This document shows positions 53,090 to 62,224 of a DNA stretch of 64,000 nt, in pieces. Origin of the DNA: Aestuariimicrobium kwangyangense DSM 21549 (GTDB taxonomy: Bacteria > Actinomycetota > Actinomycetes > Propionibacteriales > Propionibacteriaceae); assembly GCF_000421525.1 (NCBI RefSeq), contig NZ_ATXE01000001.1:1116001-1180000 (forward strand), read 5' to 3'. The position numbers and the translations under genes were made by a program. The notes beneath the pieces were generated by a model, which saw nothing but the letters and a program-made list of their open reading frames with translations, searched no databases and was not told the origin of the DNA. The number at the start of each line of letters is the position of its first letter. Position 1 is the first letter of the stretch.

Positions 53090-53382
53090 GGGCCCTCAGA
53101 AGAGCGTGCTGCCGCGACGTCGGCGGGTTCCTCGAGCTCGAGCAGGAAGACCTTGCGGTCGATTCCCCCCGCGAAGCCGGTGAGCGAGCAATCCGCACCG
53201 ATCACGCGGTGGCACGGGATCGGGATGCCGATCGGGTTGCGTCCGACCGCGTGCCGGACCCGTTGGGCCTGTCGCCGGTCACCCAGCTCGGCGGCCACGG
53301 CCGCGACACTCGTGGCCTCGTCACCGTCGTCCGCGATCGTGAGCTCACCGATCGGCGAGTCGATCCGTGTGTGTCGCAGCAC
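53086..53382 (-). CDS. Shortened methylguanine methyltransferase homolog, internally deleted
   Basis: A 98-residue protein joining the N-terminal strand of an Ogt-type enzyme (TRIDSPIGELTIADDGDEA) directly to its recognition helix and active site (SVAAVAAELGDRRQAQRV, IPIPCHRVIG, SLTGFAGGIDRKVFLLELE). Compared with the full copy at 52020, about 85 residues of the middle are missing in frame. The reactive Cys is kept, unlike ATL proteins, which have Trp there. GTG at 53382 is the likely start: GGAGGTGATC, a perfect anti-16S match, lies eight bases upstream of it. An in-frame GTG at 53391 lies within that site. Confidence 0.75.
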   Translation of the reverse strand: MLRHTRIDSPIGELTIADDGDEATSVAAVAAELGDRRQAQRVRHAVGRNPIGIPIPCHRVIGADCSLTGFAGGIDRKVFLLELEEPADVAAARSSEGP

Positions 53383-53383
53383 G

Positions 53384-53395
53384 GCGATCACCTCC
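53384..53395 (-). promoter_or_regulatory. Perfect Shine-Dalgarno of the alkylation-repair operon
   Basis: GGAGGTGATC (minus strand, 53395-53386) complements the 16S 3' end over ten bases. With eight bases between GGAGG and GTG 53382, it decides the start of the first repair gene and predicts strong initiation. Confidence 0.65.
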
Positions 53396-53456
53396 TCACC
53401 CCAGTAGACGCCACAGCTCCGTCAATTGTGAGGTCTGGGTCCGCAGGTTCCGCCCG

Positions 53457-55286
53457 TCAGGATGCAGCGCTCTCGAGTTCCTCGCCCAGCTCCATCCAGC
53501 GCTCCTCGAGGGAGCTCAGTTCCGCCTCGTGGGCGGTGATCTTCTGCATGGCCACGCCCAGGCCCACGTAGTCGGTCGGGTCATGGTCGGCGAGGGCGGT
53601 CCTGGCGCTGTCGATCAGCTGGTGGAGTCGCCCCATCCGGCGCTCCATGGCGACCAACTCCTTCTGGGCGGCTCGCAACTCTGCTCCCGACAGTCCAGGG
53701 CGGGTCGACTCGTTCGGGCCCGCGTCGGCCGCGGGACGAGTGGCCGTCCCCGCGGTGCCGGCGCGACGACGTTCGAGGTACTCGTCGACACCCCCCGGCA
53801 GCAGGACGCACGACCCGTCACCCAGCAGCGCGTAGGTGACATCGCAGACGCGTTCGAGGAAGTAGCGGTCGTGACTGACCACGACCAGGGTTCCGGGCCA
53901 CGAGTCGAGGTGGTCCTCGATGACGTTGAGCGTGTCGATGTCGAGGTCGTTGGTCGGTTCGTCGAGGAAGAGCACGTTGGGCTCGGCCAGCAGCAGGCGC
54001 AGGAACTGCAGCCGGCGCCGCTCGCCGCCGGACAGCTCCCCGATGCGAGTGACCAGCTTCTGACCCGTGAAACCGAAGTCCTCCAGCAGGGTCGAGGCGG
54101 TCAGCTGCTTGCCGGTGGCATCGGTGGTCTCCTGCTTGAGCCGGTTGACCGAGTCGAGCACCCGCTCGCCGTCGTCCAGCTCACCGACGAGCTGGCTGAG
54201 ATGACCCAGCCGCAGCGTCTTGCCGTGTTTGACGCGTCCGCCCGTGGGCTGCTGCTCGCCGGCGAGCAGGCGCAACAGGGTCGACTTGCCGGCACCGTTG
54301 ACGCCGACCAGGCCGATCCGGTCACCGGGTCCGATCGACCAGTCGAGCTGGTCGAGCAGGACCCGACCGTCGGGCAGCACCACGCTGGCCCGGACGGCGT
54401 CGACCACGTCCTTGCCCAGTCGCGCCACCGCGAACTCCTGCAACTGCATGCGGTCGCGCGGAGCCGGGACGTCCTGGATCAGGGAGTTGGCCGCGTCGAT
54501 GCGGAACCGCGGCTTGCTGGTGCGAGCGGGCGGGCCGCGGCGCAACCACGCCAGTTCCTTGGTGGCCAGGTTCTTGCGGCGCTGTTCGGTGGCCTGCGCC
54601 TGCCGGTCACGCTCGACCCGCGCGAGCACGTACGCCGCGTAGCCGCCCTCGTAGGCGTCGACGCTGGCGTCGTGCACCTCCCAGATGCGGGTGCAGACCG
54701 AGTCGAGGAACCAGCGGTCGTGGCTGACGACCAGCATGGCGGTGCCTCGTTGCTGCAGGGTGCGCAGGTGCTGCGCCAACCAGGCGACGGCCTCGACGTC
54801 GAGGTGGTTGGTGGGCTCGTCCAGCACCAGCAGGTCGTGGTCGCCCAGCAGCATGGCGACGAGGGCCGCACGTCGACGCTCGCCACCCGACAGCGTCGCC
54901 AAGGGCTGGTCCAGCCCGATGCCGTCGAGCAGTTCGGTCACGACGGTGCGGCGGTAACTGTCGGCCGCCCAGACGTGGTCGGGCTCGCCGTGGACGATCA
55001 GGTCCCGCACGGTCGGCAGGTGCCCCGGTGTGGTCGGTGGCACCTCGACCTCTGCCTGGGTGAGCACACCGATGGAGACATTCCCGGTCTGGGTGATCCG
55101 TCCGGAATCCGGTTCGACCGTGCCGGTCAGCAGTCCGAGCAGGGTGGACTTGCCGTCCCCGTTGCGTCCGACGACACCGATGACGTCACCGGCACCGATG
55201 CCGAGCGACACCTCGTCCAGCAGGGTGCGGGTGCCGTAGGTCTTGGTGACCTTCTCGGCGTTGACCAGGTTGGGACCCGCCGCCAC
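53457..55286 (-). CDS. ABC-F family ATPase (Uup/EttA-like)
   Basis: A 609-residue soluble protein with two ABC domains and no membrane helices. The first has GRNGDGKSTLL and LSGGERRRAALVAMLL with LDEPTNHLD. The second has GVNGAGKSTLL and LSGGERRRLQFLRLLL with LDEPTNDLD. The interdomain linker is Arg-rich, and the C-terminal ~90 residues are a charged coiled coil, as in Uup. ABC-F proteins act on the ribosome, in translation or antibiotic protection. Which subgroup this is cannot be decided by eye. It lies two bases downstream of the DUF4191 gene. Confidence 0.9.
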   Translation of the reverse strand: MAAGPNLVNAEKVTKTYGTRTLLDEVSLGIGAGDVIGVVGRNGDGKSTLLGLLTGTVEPDSGRITQTGNVSIGVLTQAEVEVPPTTPGHLPTVRDLIVHGEPDHVWAADSYRRTVVTELLDGIGLDQPLATLSGGERRRAALVAMLLGDHDLLVLDEPTNHLDVEAVAWLAQHLRTLQQRGTAMLVVSHDRWFLDSVCTRIWEVHDASVDAYEGGYAAYVLARVERDRQAQATEQRRKNLATKELAWLRRGPPARTSKPRFRIDAANSLIQDVPAPRDRMQLQEFAVARLGKDVVDAVRASVVLPDGRVLLDQLDWSIGPGDRIGLVGVNGAGKSTLLRLLAGEQQPTGGRVKHGKTLRLGHLSQLVGELDDGERVLDSVNRLKQETTDATGKQLTASTLLEDFGFTGQKLVTRIGELSGGERRRLQFLRLLLAEPNVLFLDEPTNDLDIDTLNVIEDHLDSWPGTLVVVSHDRYFLERVCDVTYALLGDGSCVLLPGGVDEYLERRRAGTAGTATRPAADAGPNESTRPGLSGAELRAAQKELVAMERRMGRLHQLIDSARTALADHDPTDYVGLGVAMQKITAHEAELSSLEERWMELGEELESAAS

Positions 55287-55287
55287 C

Positions 55288-56046
55288 TCAGCGACCGCGC
55301 AGGGAGGAACGTGAGCCGCGGGTCGGCAACGGTCCCTTGGGGATCGGCAACTTGTTGCGCATGGTGTCGAGTGCCCGCAGTCGTGACTGCAGGTCGGCCA
55401 GGCGGGCGGCGTCCAAGGTCTTGGGCTGTTTCTTGAGGTGGTCCGCCAGCTTGTTGAGCGGAACCTGCCCGGGCTTGCTGCCCATCTGGATCGTGATGAC
55501 CTTGACCCCGTTGGTGGCCTGCTCGTGGCGGCGCACCTCGGTCGAGAGCAGCGACTTCAGCCGGTTCGGATCACCCTCGGCGATCAGGAACAGACCCGAC
55601 GGCCCGAGGGCCCGGTGAATGACGTCGAGCTGGCGGGTGCCGGTGATGGCGGGCGTGGTCGTCCACTTCTTCTTGTCGAGCATAGACAGGGCGACCTCGC
55701 CCGACCCGGCCTGGCCGTCGAAGCGGGCGTAGGTGGCCTTGCGCACCCGCCACAGCAGCACGAGCATCGCGGCCACCAGCCCGAACGAGATCCCCAGGAG
55801 CAGCCACATCCACCACGGCTGCACGATCAGGCCGACGACGAGGAAGACCACCAGGGCGACCAGGAAGGCACCGAGCAGCATCCAAGGCAGGGCCTTGTCG
55901 TACTCCTGGGTGCGCTTGTACGTCTCGGTCAACTGGCGGACGGTGCCCCAGTCGCGCGGATTGTCGGAGTGCTTGCGGCGCTCCTTCTCGGCCCGCGCCT
56001 GTTCCTTCTGCTTGCGTGCCAGTTCCTTGGCGGCTTCGGATGCCAT
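55288..56046 (-). CDS. DUF4191 membrane protein
   Basis: A 252-residue protein. It has a strongly basic and acidic N-terminus (ELARKQKEQARAEKERRKH), two adjacent membrane helices (~53-75 and ~77-98), and a ~150-residue cytoplasmic domain containing LGPSGLFLIAEGDPNRLKSLL. DUF4191 proteins follow lipA in most Actinobacteria; their role is unknown. The ATG at 56046 is two bases after the lipA stop, and the long open frame upstream overlaps lipA and was ignored. Confidence 0.88.
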   Translation of the reverse strand: MASEAAKELARKQKEQARAEKERRKHSDNPRDWGTVRQLTETYKRTQEYDKALPWMLLGAFLVALVVFLVVGLIVQPWWMWLLLGISFGLVAAMLVLLWRVRKATYARFDGQAGSGEVALSMLDKKKWTTTPAITGTRQLDVIHRALGPSGLFLIAEGDPNRLKSLLSTEVRRHEQATNGVKVITIQMGSKPGQVPLNKLADHLKKQPKTLDAARLADLQSRLRALDTMRNKLPIPKGPLPTRGSRSSLRGR

Positions 56047-56048
56047 GG

Positions 56049-56996
56049 TCAGACCTTCTGGGTGGTGAGCGCGTCGGCGCGGGTTTGCATCGCCTGACGG
56101 TACAACTTGCCCGCCCGGTACGACGAACGGACGAGGGGTCCCGAGAGCACACCGGAGTACCCGATCTGCAGGGCCTCCTGCTCGAGTTCCTTGAACTCCT
56201 CGGGGGTGACCCAACGGTCGATGGGGTGCAGGTGGGCGTTGGGGCGCAGGTACTGGGTGATCGTGATCAACTCGGTCCCAGCCTCGTACAGGTCGCGGAG
56301 CGCCTGGCTGATCTCGTCACGGGTCTCGCCCATGCCGAGGATCAGGTTCGACTTGGTGACCAGACCTGCCTCGCGGCTCATGGTCAGCACGTCGAGCGAG
56401 CGCTCGTAGCGGAAGCCCGGACGAATGCGCTTGAAGATGCGCGGCACGGTCTCGACGTTGTGCGCGAACACCTCGGGACGGGTCTCGAACAGCTGCTCGA
56501 GCAGTTCGCGGCGGCCCGAGAAGTCCGGGGCCAGCATCTCGACACCCACGCCGGGGTTGAGCTCGTGGATCTTGCGGATGGTCTCGGAGTAGAGCCAGAT
56601 GCCCTCGTCCTCGAGGTCGTCGCGGCAGACACCCGTCACCGTCGCGTAGCGCAGCCCCATGGTGCGCACCGACTCGGCCACGCGCAGGGGTTCGCCGGTG
56701 TCATAGCCCGAGGGCTTCTTCGACTCGATCTGGCAGAAGTCGCAGCGTCGCGTGCACGAGTCACCACCGATGAGGAAGGTGGCCTCGCGGTCCTCCCAGC
56801 ACTCGAAGATGTTGGGACACCCGGCCTCCTGACAGACGGTGTGCAGGTCTTCCTCGCGCACCAGTTTCTGCAGGTCCCGGTACTCCGGACCCATCCTCGC
56901 CGTGGTTTTGATCCACGGTGGCTTGCGCTCAATGGGGGTCTGGGCGTTCTTCACCTCGACCCGGAGCAGACGACGTCCTTCGGGTGCAACAGTCAC
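56049..56996 (-). CDS. lipA: Lipoyl synthase
   Basis: Radical-SAM enzyme inserting two sulfurs into protein-bound octanoyl groups. The 315-residue protein has the auxiliary cluster cysteines in [13 protein letters not shown] and the radical-SAM [10 protein letters not shown]. The C-terminal [11 protein letters not shown] contains the conserved Arg-Ser-Ser. GTG at 56996 gives the family N-terminus [20 protein letters not shown]. It lies 113 bp downstream of lipB on the same strand. Confidence 0.95.
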   Translation of the reverse strand: MTVAPEGRRLLRVEVKNAQTPIERKPPWIKTTARMGPEYRDLQKLVREEDLHTVCQEAGCPNIFECWEDREATFLIGGDSCTRRCDFCQIESKKPSGYDTGEPLRVAESVRTMGLRYATVTGVCRDDLEDEGIWLYSETIRKIHELNPGVGVEMLAPDFSGRRELLEQLFETRPEVFAHNVETVPRIFKRIRPGFRYERSLDVLTMSREAGLVTKSNLILGMGETRDEISQALRDLYEAGTELITITQYLRPNAHLHPIDRWVTPEEFKELEQEALQIGYSGVLSGPLVRSSYRAGKLYRQAMQTRADALTTQKV

Positions 56997-57109
56997 CTGA
57001 GGGAGTCTACTCGTGCGGGCGCTGGGGACGTACCCGGGTCGGGGGGCTCGGCTCACGGCGGAACCCTGCTGGCGTGGGGTTGGAACAGGTGAGCATCCCA
57101 AGGAACGCG

Positions 57110-57823
57110 TCAGCCGAAGATGCCAACCCCGGGTGTCCGCTCAAGGTCGGGGCTCATGCGGTACGGCTCGAAGGCCAACAACTCGGCCAGCAGGGGTTCG
57201 AGGCCGTCGGCTGTCTCGTCCAGACTCGGCACCGGGCCGGTGATCTCGTCGGCCAGCCTGCCCACCCCGGCGTCACTGATCCCGCAGGGAATGATGTTGC
57301 CGAAGTCCTGCAGTTCGTTGCTGAGGTTGAGCGCGAACCCGTGCAGGGTCGTCCGCTTGCTGACCCGGATGCCGATGGCGCAGATCTTGCGTTCGGGCTT
57401 GCCGTCGCCGGCGGCCAGCCAGACGCCCGTGCGTTCGGGGATGCGTCCCGAGACGACATCGAGGCCAGCCAGCCATCGGATCACGGCTTCCTCGACCCGG
57501 CGCACGTAGTCGACGACGCCGATGCCCTCGGTCAACTTCACGATGGGGTAACCGACCAGCTGTCCGGGCCCGTGCCAGGTGATCTTGCCCCCGCGGTCGA
57601 CGTCGACGACCGGGGTGCCGTCGAAGGGGCGCTCCTCGGGGAGGGTGCGTCGTCCCGCGGTGTAGACGGGCTCGTGCTGCACGTACAGGCACTGGTCAGG
57701 CACTTCGCCAGCCGCCACCAAGGCGTGCACCTCACGCTGGAAGTCCCATCCCTGGCGGTACTCGACCAGGCCGGGGAAGCGGTCGTGGTGGTCCCCGAAT
57801 CCGTGCCTCTGGAACTGGAGCAT
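57110..57823 (-). CDS. lipB: Lipoyl(octanoyl) transferase
   Basis: Moves octanoate from acyl carrier protein to lipoyl domains, feeding LipA. The 237-residue protein has [13 protein letters not shown], the [19 protein letters not shown] block, and the catalytic Lys and Cys pair in [11 protein letters not shown] and IIPCGISD. Its ATG shares one base with the uppP stop (TGATG). Targets encoded nearby include SucB. Confidence 0.95.
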   Translation of the reverse strand: MLQFQRHGFGDHHDRFPGLVEYRQGWDFQREVHALVAAGEVPDQCLYVQHEPVYTAGRRTLPEERPFDGTPVVDVDRGGKITWHGPGQLVGYPIVKLTEGIGVVDYVRRVEEAVIRWLAGLDVVSGRIPERTGVWLAAGDGKPERKICAIGIRVSKRTTLHGFALNLSNELQDFGNIIPCGISDAGVGRLADEITGPVPSLDETADGLEPLLAELLAFEPYRMSPDLERTPGVGIFG

Positions 57824-58674
57824 CAGGCGGTGACCACCTTGGCGATGACCAACACCGCGAGCACGGCGGCGAGCACCACGCGGTAGATGATGAAGGCGGT
57901 GAAGGAGTTCTTCGAGACGTACCGCAGCAGCCAGGCGATCGAGGCGTAGGCGACGACGAAGCTGATCACGGTCGCGATCACGGTGTTCCCCCAGCCCACG
58001 GTGGTGGCGACCTGGTGGTAGTTCTCGGTGGCCTGCAGGCCACCGGCGGCGACCAGGGCAGGGATGCCGAGGAAGAACGAGAGTCGGGTGGCGGTCACCC
58101 GGTCGAACCCACGGAAGAGCCCGGCAGAGATGGTGGCGCCGGAGCGGGAGATGCCGGGAAAGACGGGCGAGAGTGCCTGGAAGAGGCCGATCACGATGGC
58201 GTCGACGATGGTGACGTCCGACATGCCGCGCAACGACTGGGGCTCACGCCTGGCGGCGTACCGGTCGGCCACCCACATCACGACCGACCACAGGGCCAGC
58301 GCAGCGATGATCACCCAGAGGTTGCGCATCGTGGTCTCGATCGCCCCCTGGAAGAGAAGGCCCACCACGGCCACGGGGATCGATCCGAGGATGACTCCCC
58401 AGCCGAGGCGGTAGTTCGGGTCGCGACGGGCCTCGGCGTTGGCGAGGCCCTTGCCCCAGGCGGCCGCGATGGCCACGATGTCCCTCCAGAAGTAGGCCAC
58501 CGCAGCGATGATGGCGCCCACCTGGATGATGGCGGTGAAGGCCGTCATGCCCACCGAGTCGATCTGGTACCCGAGCAGCTTCTCGACCACGTTGAGGTGG
58601 CCGGTGCTCGAGACGGGCAGGAACTCGGTGATCCCCTCGACGATGCCGAGCAGAATCGCATGCAACCAGTTCAC
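57823..58674 (-). CDS. uppP: Undecaprenyl-diphosphate phosphatase
   Basis: Integral membrane phosphatase recycling the cell-wall lipid carrier. The 283-residue protein has about eight helices. It has the two family signatures EGITEFLPVSSTGHL near the N-terminus (catalytic Glu) and PGISRSGATI in the middle (Arg/Ser). Its stop overlaps the lipB start by one base. It is also known as BacA and affects bacitracin tolerance. Confidence 0.95.
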   Translation of the reverse strand: MNWLHAILLGIVEGITEFLPVSSTGHLNVVEKLLGYQIDSVGMTAFTAIIQVGAIIAAVAYFWRDIVAIAAAWGKGLANAEARRDPNYRLGWGVILGSIPVAVVGLLFQGAIETTMRNLWVIIAALALWSVVMWVADRYAARREPQSLRGMSDVTIVDAIVIGLFQALSPVFPGISRSGATISAGLFRGFDRVTATRLSFFLGIPALVAAGGLQATENYHQVATTVGWGNTVIATVISFVVAYASIAWLLRYVSKNSFTAFIIYRVVLAAVLAVLVIAKVVTA

Positions 58675-58788
58675 AGGGTGACTTCCTCTCCGTTTGCCCC
58701 CGCACGAGGGCCGAGCTGAGCCTACTGCGCCGCGCAGCGGCAGGTCCGCCGTCCACCGGCGACGACACCGTGCACCCCCCGAAAACGG

Positions 58789-58820
58789 ACGAGGGGCCGA
58801 CCCTCAGGTCGGCCCCTCGT
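58789..58820 (-). terminator. Intrinsic terminator of sucB
   Basis: ACGAGGGGCCGACC - CTCA - GGTCGGCCCCTCGT is a perfect 14-bp stem. On the minus strand it is followed by CCGTTTTC, giving a short U-tract 18 bp past the sucB stop. Confidence 0.85.
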
Positions 58821-58837
58821 CGTAGTTGAACCAGCAA

Positions 58838-60715
58838 TCAGAGCTCGGCGGCGAAGTCGCCCTCTTCCAGACGAGCCTTGACGGCGCTCAGGAACCGGGC
58901 CGCCTCGGCACCGTCCACCAGTCGGTGGTCGTAGCTGAGCGACAGGAACATCATGTCGCGCACGGCGATGGTGTCGCCCATCACCTTGTCGGAGATGACC
59001 ACCGGACGCTTCACCAACGCACCGGTGCCGAGGATGGCGACCTGGGGCTGGTTGATGATCGGCGTGTCGAACAAGGTGCCGGCCGAGCCGTAGTTCGTGA
59101 TCGTGAACGTGCCACCGCCCAGCTCGTCCGGAGTGACCTTGCTGGCACGGGTGCGTGCAGCCAGATCACCGATCTTCTTGGCGATGCCGGCGAGGTTGAG
59201 GTCACCCGCATCCTTGATCACCGGGACGAGCAGGCCCTTCTCGGTGTCGACGGCGATGCCGATGTGTTCGGCGGCCGCATAGGTGATGGTGCCGGCGTCG
59301 GTGTCGATGGTGGCATTCACCTTCGGGAACTGCTTCAGCGCCTCGACCGCCGCCTTCGTGATGAACGGCAGGTACGACAGCGATGCGCCGTTGCGTGCCT
59401 TGAAGGCGTCCTTGTGCTGGGCCCGCAGCCGCGAGATGGCGGTCAGGTCGACCTCGACGGTGGCGGTCAGCTGCGCCGACACCTGCAACGACTCGACCAT
59501 GCGCTTGGCGATGGTGGCGCGCAGGCGCGAGATCTTCTCGGTGGTGCCGCGCTTGGCAGCTGCATCCGGCGAGACGGTCGTCGGACGAGGTGCCTCGGCA
59601 GCGGGGGCAGGCGCAGCGGCGGCCTGCTTGGCAGCCTCCGCAGCCTTCTGCTTGGCTTCCGCCGCGGCGATCACGTCCTGCTTGCGCACCCGGCCGCCCA
59701 CCCCGGTACCGGTGATCTCGGAGAGCTCGACGCCATGTTCGGCCGCCAGCTTGCGCACCAGGGGGGTGACATAGCCGGCACCCTCGCCCTCGGACGATGC
59801 CTCCGCCCGACGCGGGGTCTCCGCGGCAGGAGCAGCGGCGGCAGGTGCAGCGGGCGCGGGAGCAGCGGGCGCGGGAGCAGCGGGCGCCTTCGGCTCGGGG
59901 GCGGCGGGAGCCTTCGGCTCGGGTGCGGGGGCAGCCGCCTCGGGCTCGGGCGAAGTCTGAACAGCCTCTGGCTCAGGCTCGACGGCAGGCGGTGCGGCCT
60001 CGGGCTCGGGAGCAGCGGCGGGTGCGGCGGATGCATCGCCGATGATGGCGAGCACGGCGCCGACGTCGGCGGTCTCGTCCTCCTGCACGCGGATCTCGAG
60101 GATGGTTCCGGCCACGGGGGAGGGGATCTCGGTGTCGACCTTGTCGGTGGAGACCTCGACGATTGCCTCATCGACCTCGACGGTGTCACCCACCTCCTTG
60201 AGCCAGCGCGAGACGGTTCCCTCGGTGACGGACTCCCCGAGAGCGGGCAGCGTGACCTCTGTTCCCTGGGCGGGGCCCGACGAGGCCTGGGCCGGGGGGG
60301 CCTGCTGGGCTGCAGGAGCCTCTTCGGCGGCGGGCGCCGCCTGCTGAGCGGGCGCCGGCTCCTCGACCGGGGCGGTCTCCTCGACCGGAACCGAGTCCGA
60401 GGGGGGGACCGAGTCGGATGGGGCGTCCTCGGAAGCATCGCTCGAAGGAGCGGTCTGGTCGCTGCCGGGCGCCTCACTGGCGTCGCCGATCACTGCCAGC
60501 ACGGCGCCGACGTCGGCGGTCTCGTCCTCCTGCACGCGGATCTCGAGGATGGTTCCGGCCACGGGGGAGGGGATCTCGGTGTCGACCTTGTCGGTGGAGA
60601 CCTCGACGATTGCCTCATCGACCTCGACGGTGTCACCCACCTCCTTGAGCCAGCGCGAGACGGTTCCCTCGGTGACGGACTCTCCGAGAGCGGGAAGGGT
60701 GACTTCGGTCGCCAT
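58838..60715 (-). CDS. sucB: 2-oxoglutarate dehydrogenase E2, two lipoyl domains
   Basis: Dihydrolipoamide succinyltransferase (or a related 2-oxo acid dehydrogenase E2), 625 residues. There are two N-terminal lipoyl domains, each with the lipoylated Lys in [12 protein letters not shown], separated by Pro/Ala/Ser/Glu linkers. A peripheral-subunit-binding domain follows ([19 protein letters not shown]), then the catalytic domain ending in [14 protein letters not shown] with its active-site His. The two lipoyl-coding segments share 185 identical nucleotides. Lpd, encoded upstream, would be its E3 partner, and LipA/LipB its lipoylation machinery. Confidence 0.92.
   Translation of the reverse strand: MATEVTLPALGESVTEGTVSRWLKEVGDTVEVDEAIVEVSTDKVDTEIPSPVAGTILEIRVQEDETADVGAVLAVIGDASEAPGSDQTAPSSDASEDAPSDSVPPSDSVPVEETAPVEEPAPAQQAAPAAEEAPAAQQAPPAQASSGPAQGTEVTLPALGESVTEGTVSRWLKEVGDTVEVDEAIVEVSTDKVDTEIPSPVAGTILEIRVQEDETADVGAVLAIIGDASAAPAAAPEPEAAPPAVEPEPEAVQTSPEPEAAAPAPEPKAPAAPEPKAPAAPAPAAPAPAAPAAAAPAAETPRRAEASSEGEGAGYVTPLVRKLAAEHGVELSEITGTGVGGRVRKQDVIAAAEAKQKAAEAAKQAAAAPAPAAEAPRPTTVSPDAAAKRGTTEKISRLRATIAKRMVESLQVSAQLTATVEVDLTAISRLRAQHKDAFKARNGASLSYLPFITKAAVEALKQFPKVNATIDTDAGTITYAAAEHIGIAVDTEKGLLVPVIKDAGDLNLAGIAKKIGDLAARTRASKVTPDELGGGTFTITNYGSAGTLFDTPIINQPQVAILGTGALVKRPVVISDKVMGDTIAVRDMMFLSLSYDHRLVDGAEAARFLSAVKARLEEGDFAAEL
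60051..60235. repeat. 185-nt perfect direct repeat within sucB, copy 1
   Basis: Identical to 60498-60682 base for base, 447 bp apart, flanked by mismatches. It encodes most of the second lipoyl domain. Identity at synonymous sites implies recent duplication or ongoing gene conversion. Confidence 0.9.
60498..60682. repeat. 185-nt perfect direct repeat within sucB, copy 2
   Basis: Partner of 60051-60235; encodes most of the first lipoyl domain. The first mismatch on the right is at 60683 (T against C at 60236). Confidence 0.9.
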
Positions 60716-60830
60716 GGGGCGTGCTCCTTTGCTCTTTCAGCGTTCCCGGTCAGCCTAGCCCCACCGGGTGCGGGCTGCAGGCCACGGGGGTGTGAGGCCC
60801 CCACCGGAACAATGCCTGCGTGTCGATTCG

Positions 60831-62222
60831 TCAGCGATGCACGTGCAACGGGGTACCGGCCAGGGCCAGGAGCGCCTCTCCGAAGGCCTCACCCTGCGTC
60901 GGATGGGCATGGATGAGCCCGGAGAAGTCGTCCGGGGTGGCCTCCCAGGCGACGCTGGCCTGTGCCTCGCCGATCAGCTCCGAGACACCCTGGCCCACCA
61001 TGGTGACGCCCACCACCGGGCCGTGGACCATGCGGATGACCTTCACGAAGCCTTGGGTGCCGAGGATCTGGGACCGACCGTTCCCGCCCAGGTTGTACTC
61101 GACCACCTCGACGGCGCCTCGTGCCTCGGCCTGCGCCTGGCTGATCCCCACCGTGGCGATCTCGGGGTTGGAGTACGTGACCCGCGGGATCAGGTGTTCC
61201 GGGACGAGCCTCGGACGGGTCGGCAGACGGCCTCCCAGGTGGGCGATCCGCTCGGCCACGAACATGCCGTGCGCGAATCCACGGTGGGCCAGCTGCAGTC
61301 CGGCCACCAGATCGCCGACGGCGAAGACGCCGGGTACGGCCGTCGCCAGGTTCTCGTCCACCACCACGTACTCACGGTCGAGGGCGACTCCGGCCTCGGC
61401 GAAGCCCATCCCGGACGAGACCGGGCCTCGACCCGGGGCGACGAGCATCACGTCGGCGCTCAGGGACGTGCCGTCGGCCAGTTCGACCGTGACCTGGTCG
61501 GTGGTGGCCTCGGCCGAGGCGACCCCGACTCCGGTGCGGACCCGGACGCCCCGCTTGGTGAGGGCGCGCTGGAGGGCCTTCGACACGGCCGGGTCCTCGG
61601 CCGGGACGAGCCGGTCCAGGGCCTCGACCAAGGTCACCTCGACGCCGAAGGATCGCCAGACCGAGGCCATCTCGACCCCGATCACGCCCCCGCCCAGGAC
61701 GATTGCCGTCCCCGGGAGCTCAGCCATCGACAGCGCGTGGTCGCTGGTCAGGATGCGGGTGCCGTCGATCGGCAGCCCGAGGGTGCGGGGCTTCGAGCCG
61801 GTGGCGAGCACGACGTTGCGGGCCCTCACCAACCGGCCGTCGACCTCGACGGCCAGACCCTCGGCATCCCGGACGAGACGTCCGAACCCGCTGACCAACT
61901 CGATGTCCCGGCTCCTCACCAGACCCTGCAGGCCCTGGTGCAGGCGGTCGACCACGGTCTGCTGCCAGGCGACGACCCCGGCAAGGTCGATGCCTTCGAG
62001 CGACGAGCGCACGCCCACCTTGCTTCCCTCGCGGGCGCTGTCGGCCACGTGGGCTGCGTGCAGTTGGGCCTTGGTGGGGATGCAGCCGCGGTGCAGGCAG
62101 GTGCCACCCAGCTTGTCGGCCTCGACCAGGGTGACCGTCAAGCCGAGTTGGGCGGCCCGCAGGGCGGCCGCGTAGCCGCCGGAGCCGCCGCCCAGCACGA
62201 CCAGGTCACGGAGCTCGTCCAT
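60831..62222 (-). CDS. lpdA: Dihydrolipoamide dehydrogenase
   Basis: FAD-dependent E3 subunit reoxidising lipoyl groups with NAD+. The 463-residue protein has the N-terminal FAD motif VVLGGGSGGYAAALRAAQLG, the redox disulfide GGTCLHRGCIPTK, and the NAD motif VLGGGVIGVEMASVW. It also has the FAD motif VFAVGDLVAG and the C-terminal His-Glu pair in HAHPTQGEAF. It lies two bases after pepA, and 115 bp upstream of sucB. Confidence 0.95.
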   Translation of the reverse strand: MDELRDLVVLGGGSGGYAAALRAAQLGLTVTLVEADKLGGTCLHRGCIPTKAQLHAAHVADSAREGSKVGVRSSLEGIDLAGVVAWQQTVVDRLHQGLQGLVRSRDIELVSGFGRLVRDAEGLAVEVDGRLVRARNVVLATGSKPRTLGLPIDGTRILTSDHALSMAELPGTAIVLGGGVIGVEMASVWRSFGVEVTLVEALDRLVPAEDPAVSKALQRALTKRGVRVRTGVGVASAEATTDQVTVELADGTSLSADVMLVAPGRGPVSSGMGFAEAGVALDREYVVVDENLATAVPGVFAVGDLVAGLQLAHRGFAHGMFVAERIAHLGGRLPTRPRLVPEHLIPRVTYSNPEIATVGISQAQAEARGAVEVVEYNLGGNGRSQILGTQGFVKVIRMVHGPVVGVTMVGQGVSELIGEAQASVAWEATPDDFSGLIHAHPTQGEAFGEALLALAGTPLHVHR

Positions 62223-62224
62223 CG

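Noticed and set aside
53367-55436. Long plus-strand open frame opposite the ABC-F gene
   Set aside because: Antisense shadow of a GC-rich gene; composition is Val/Gly/Gln-rich with no domain, while the minus strand encodes complete ABC motifs.
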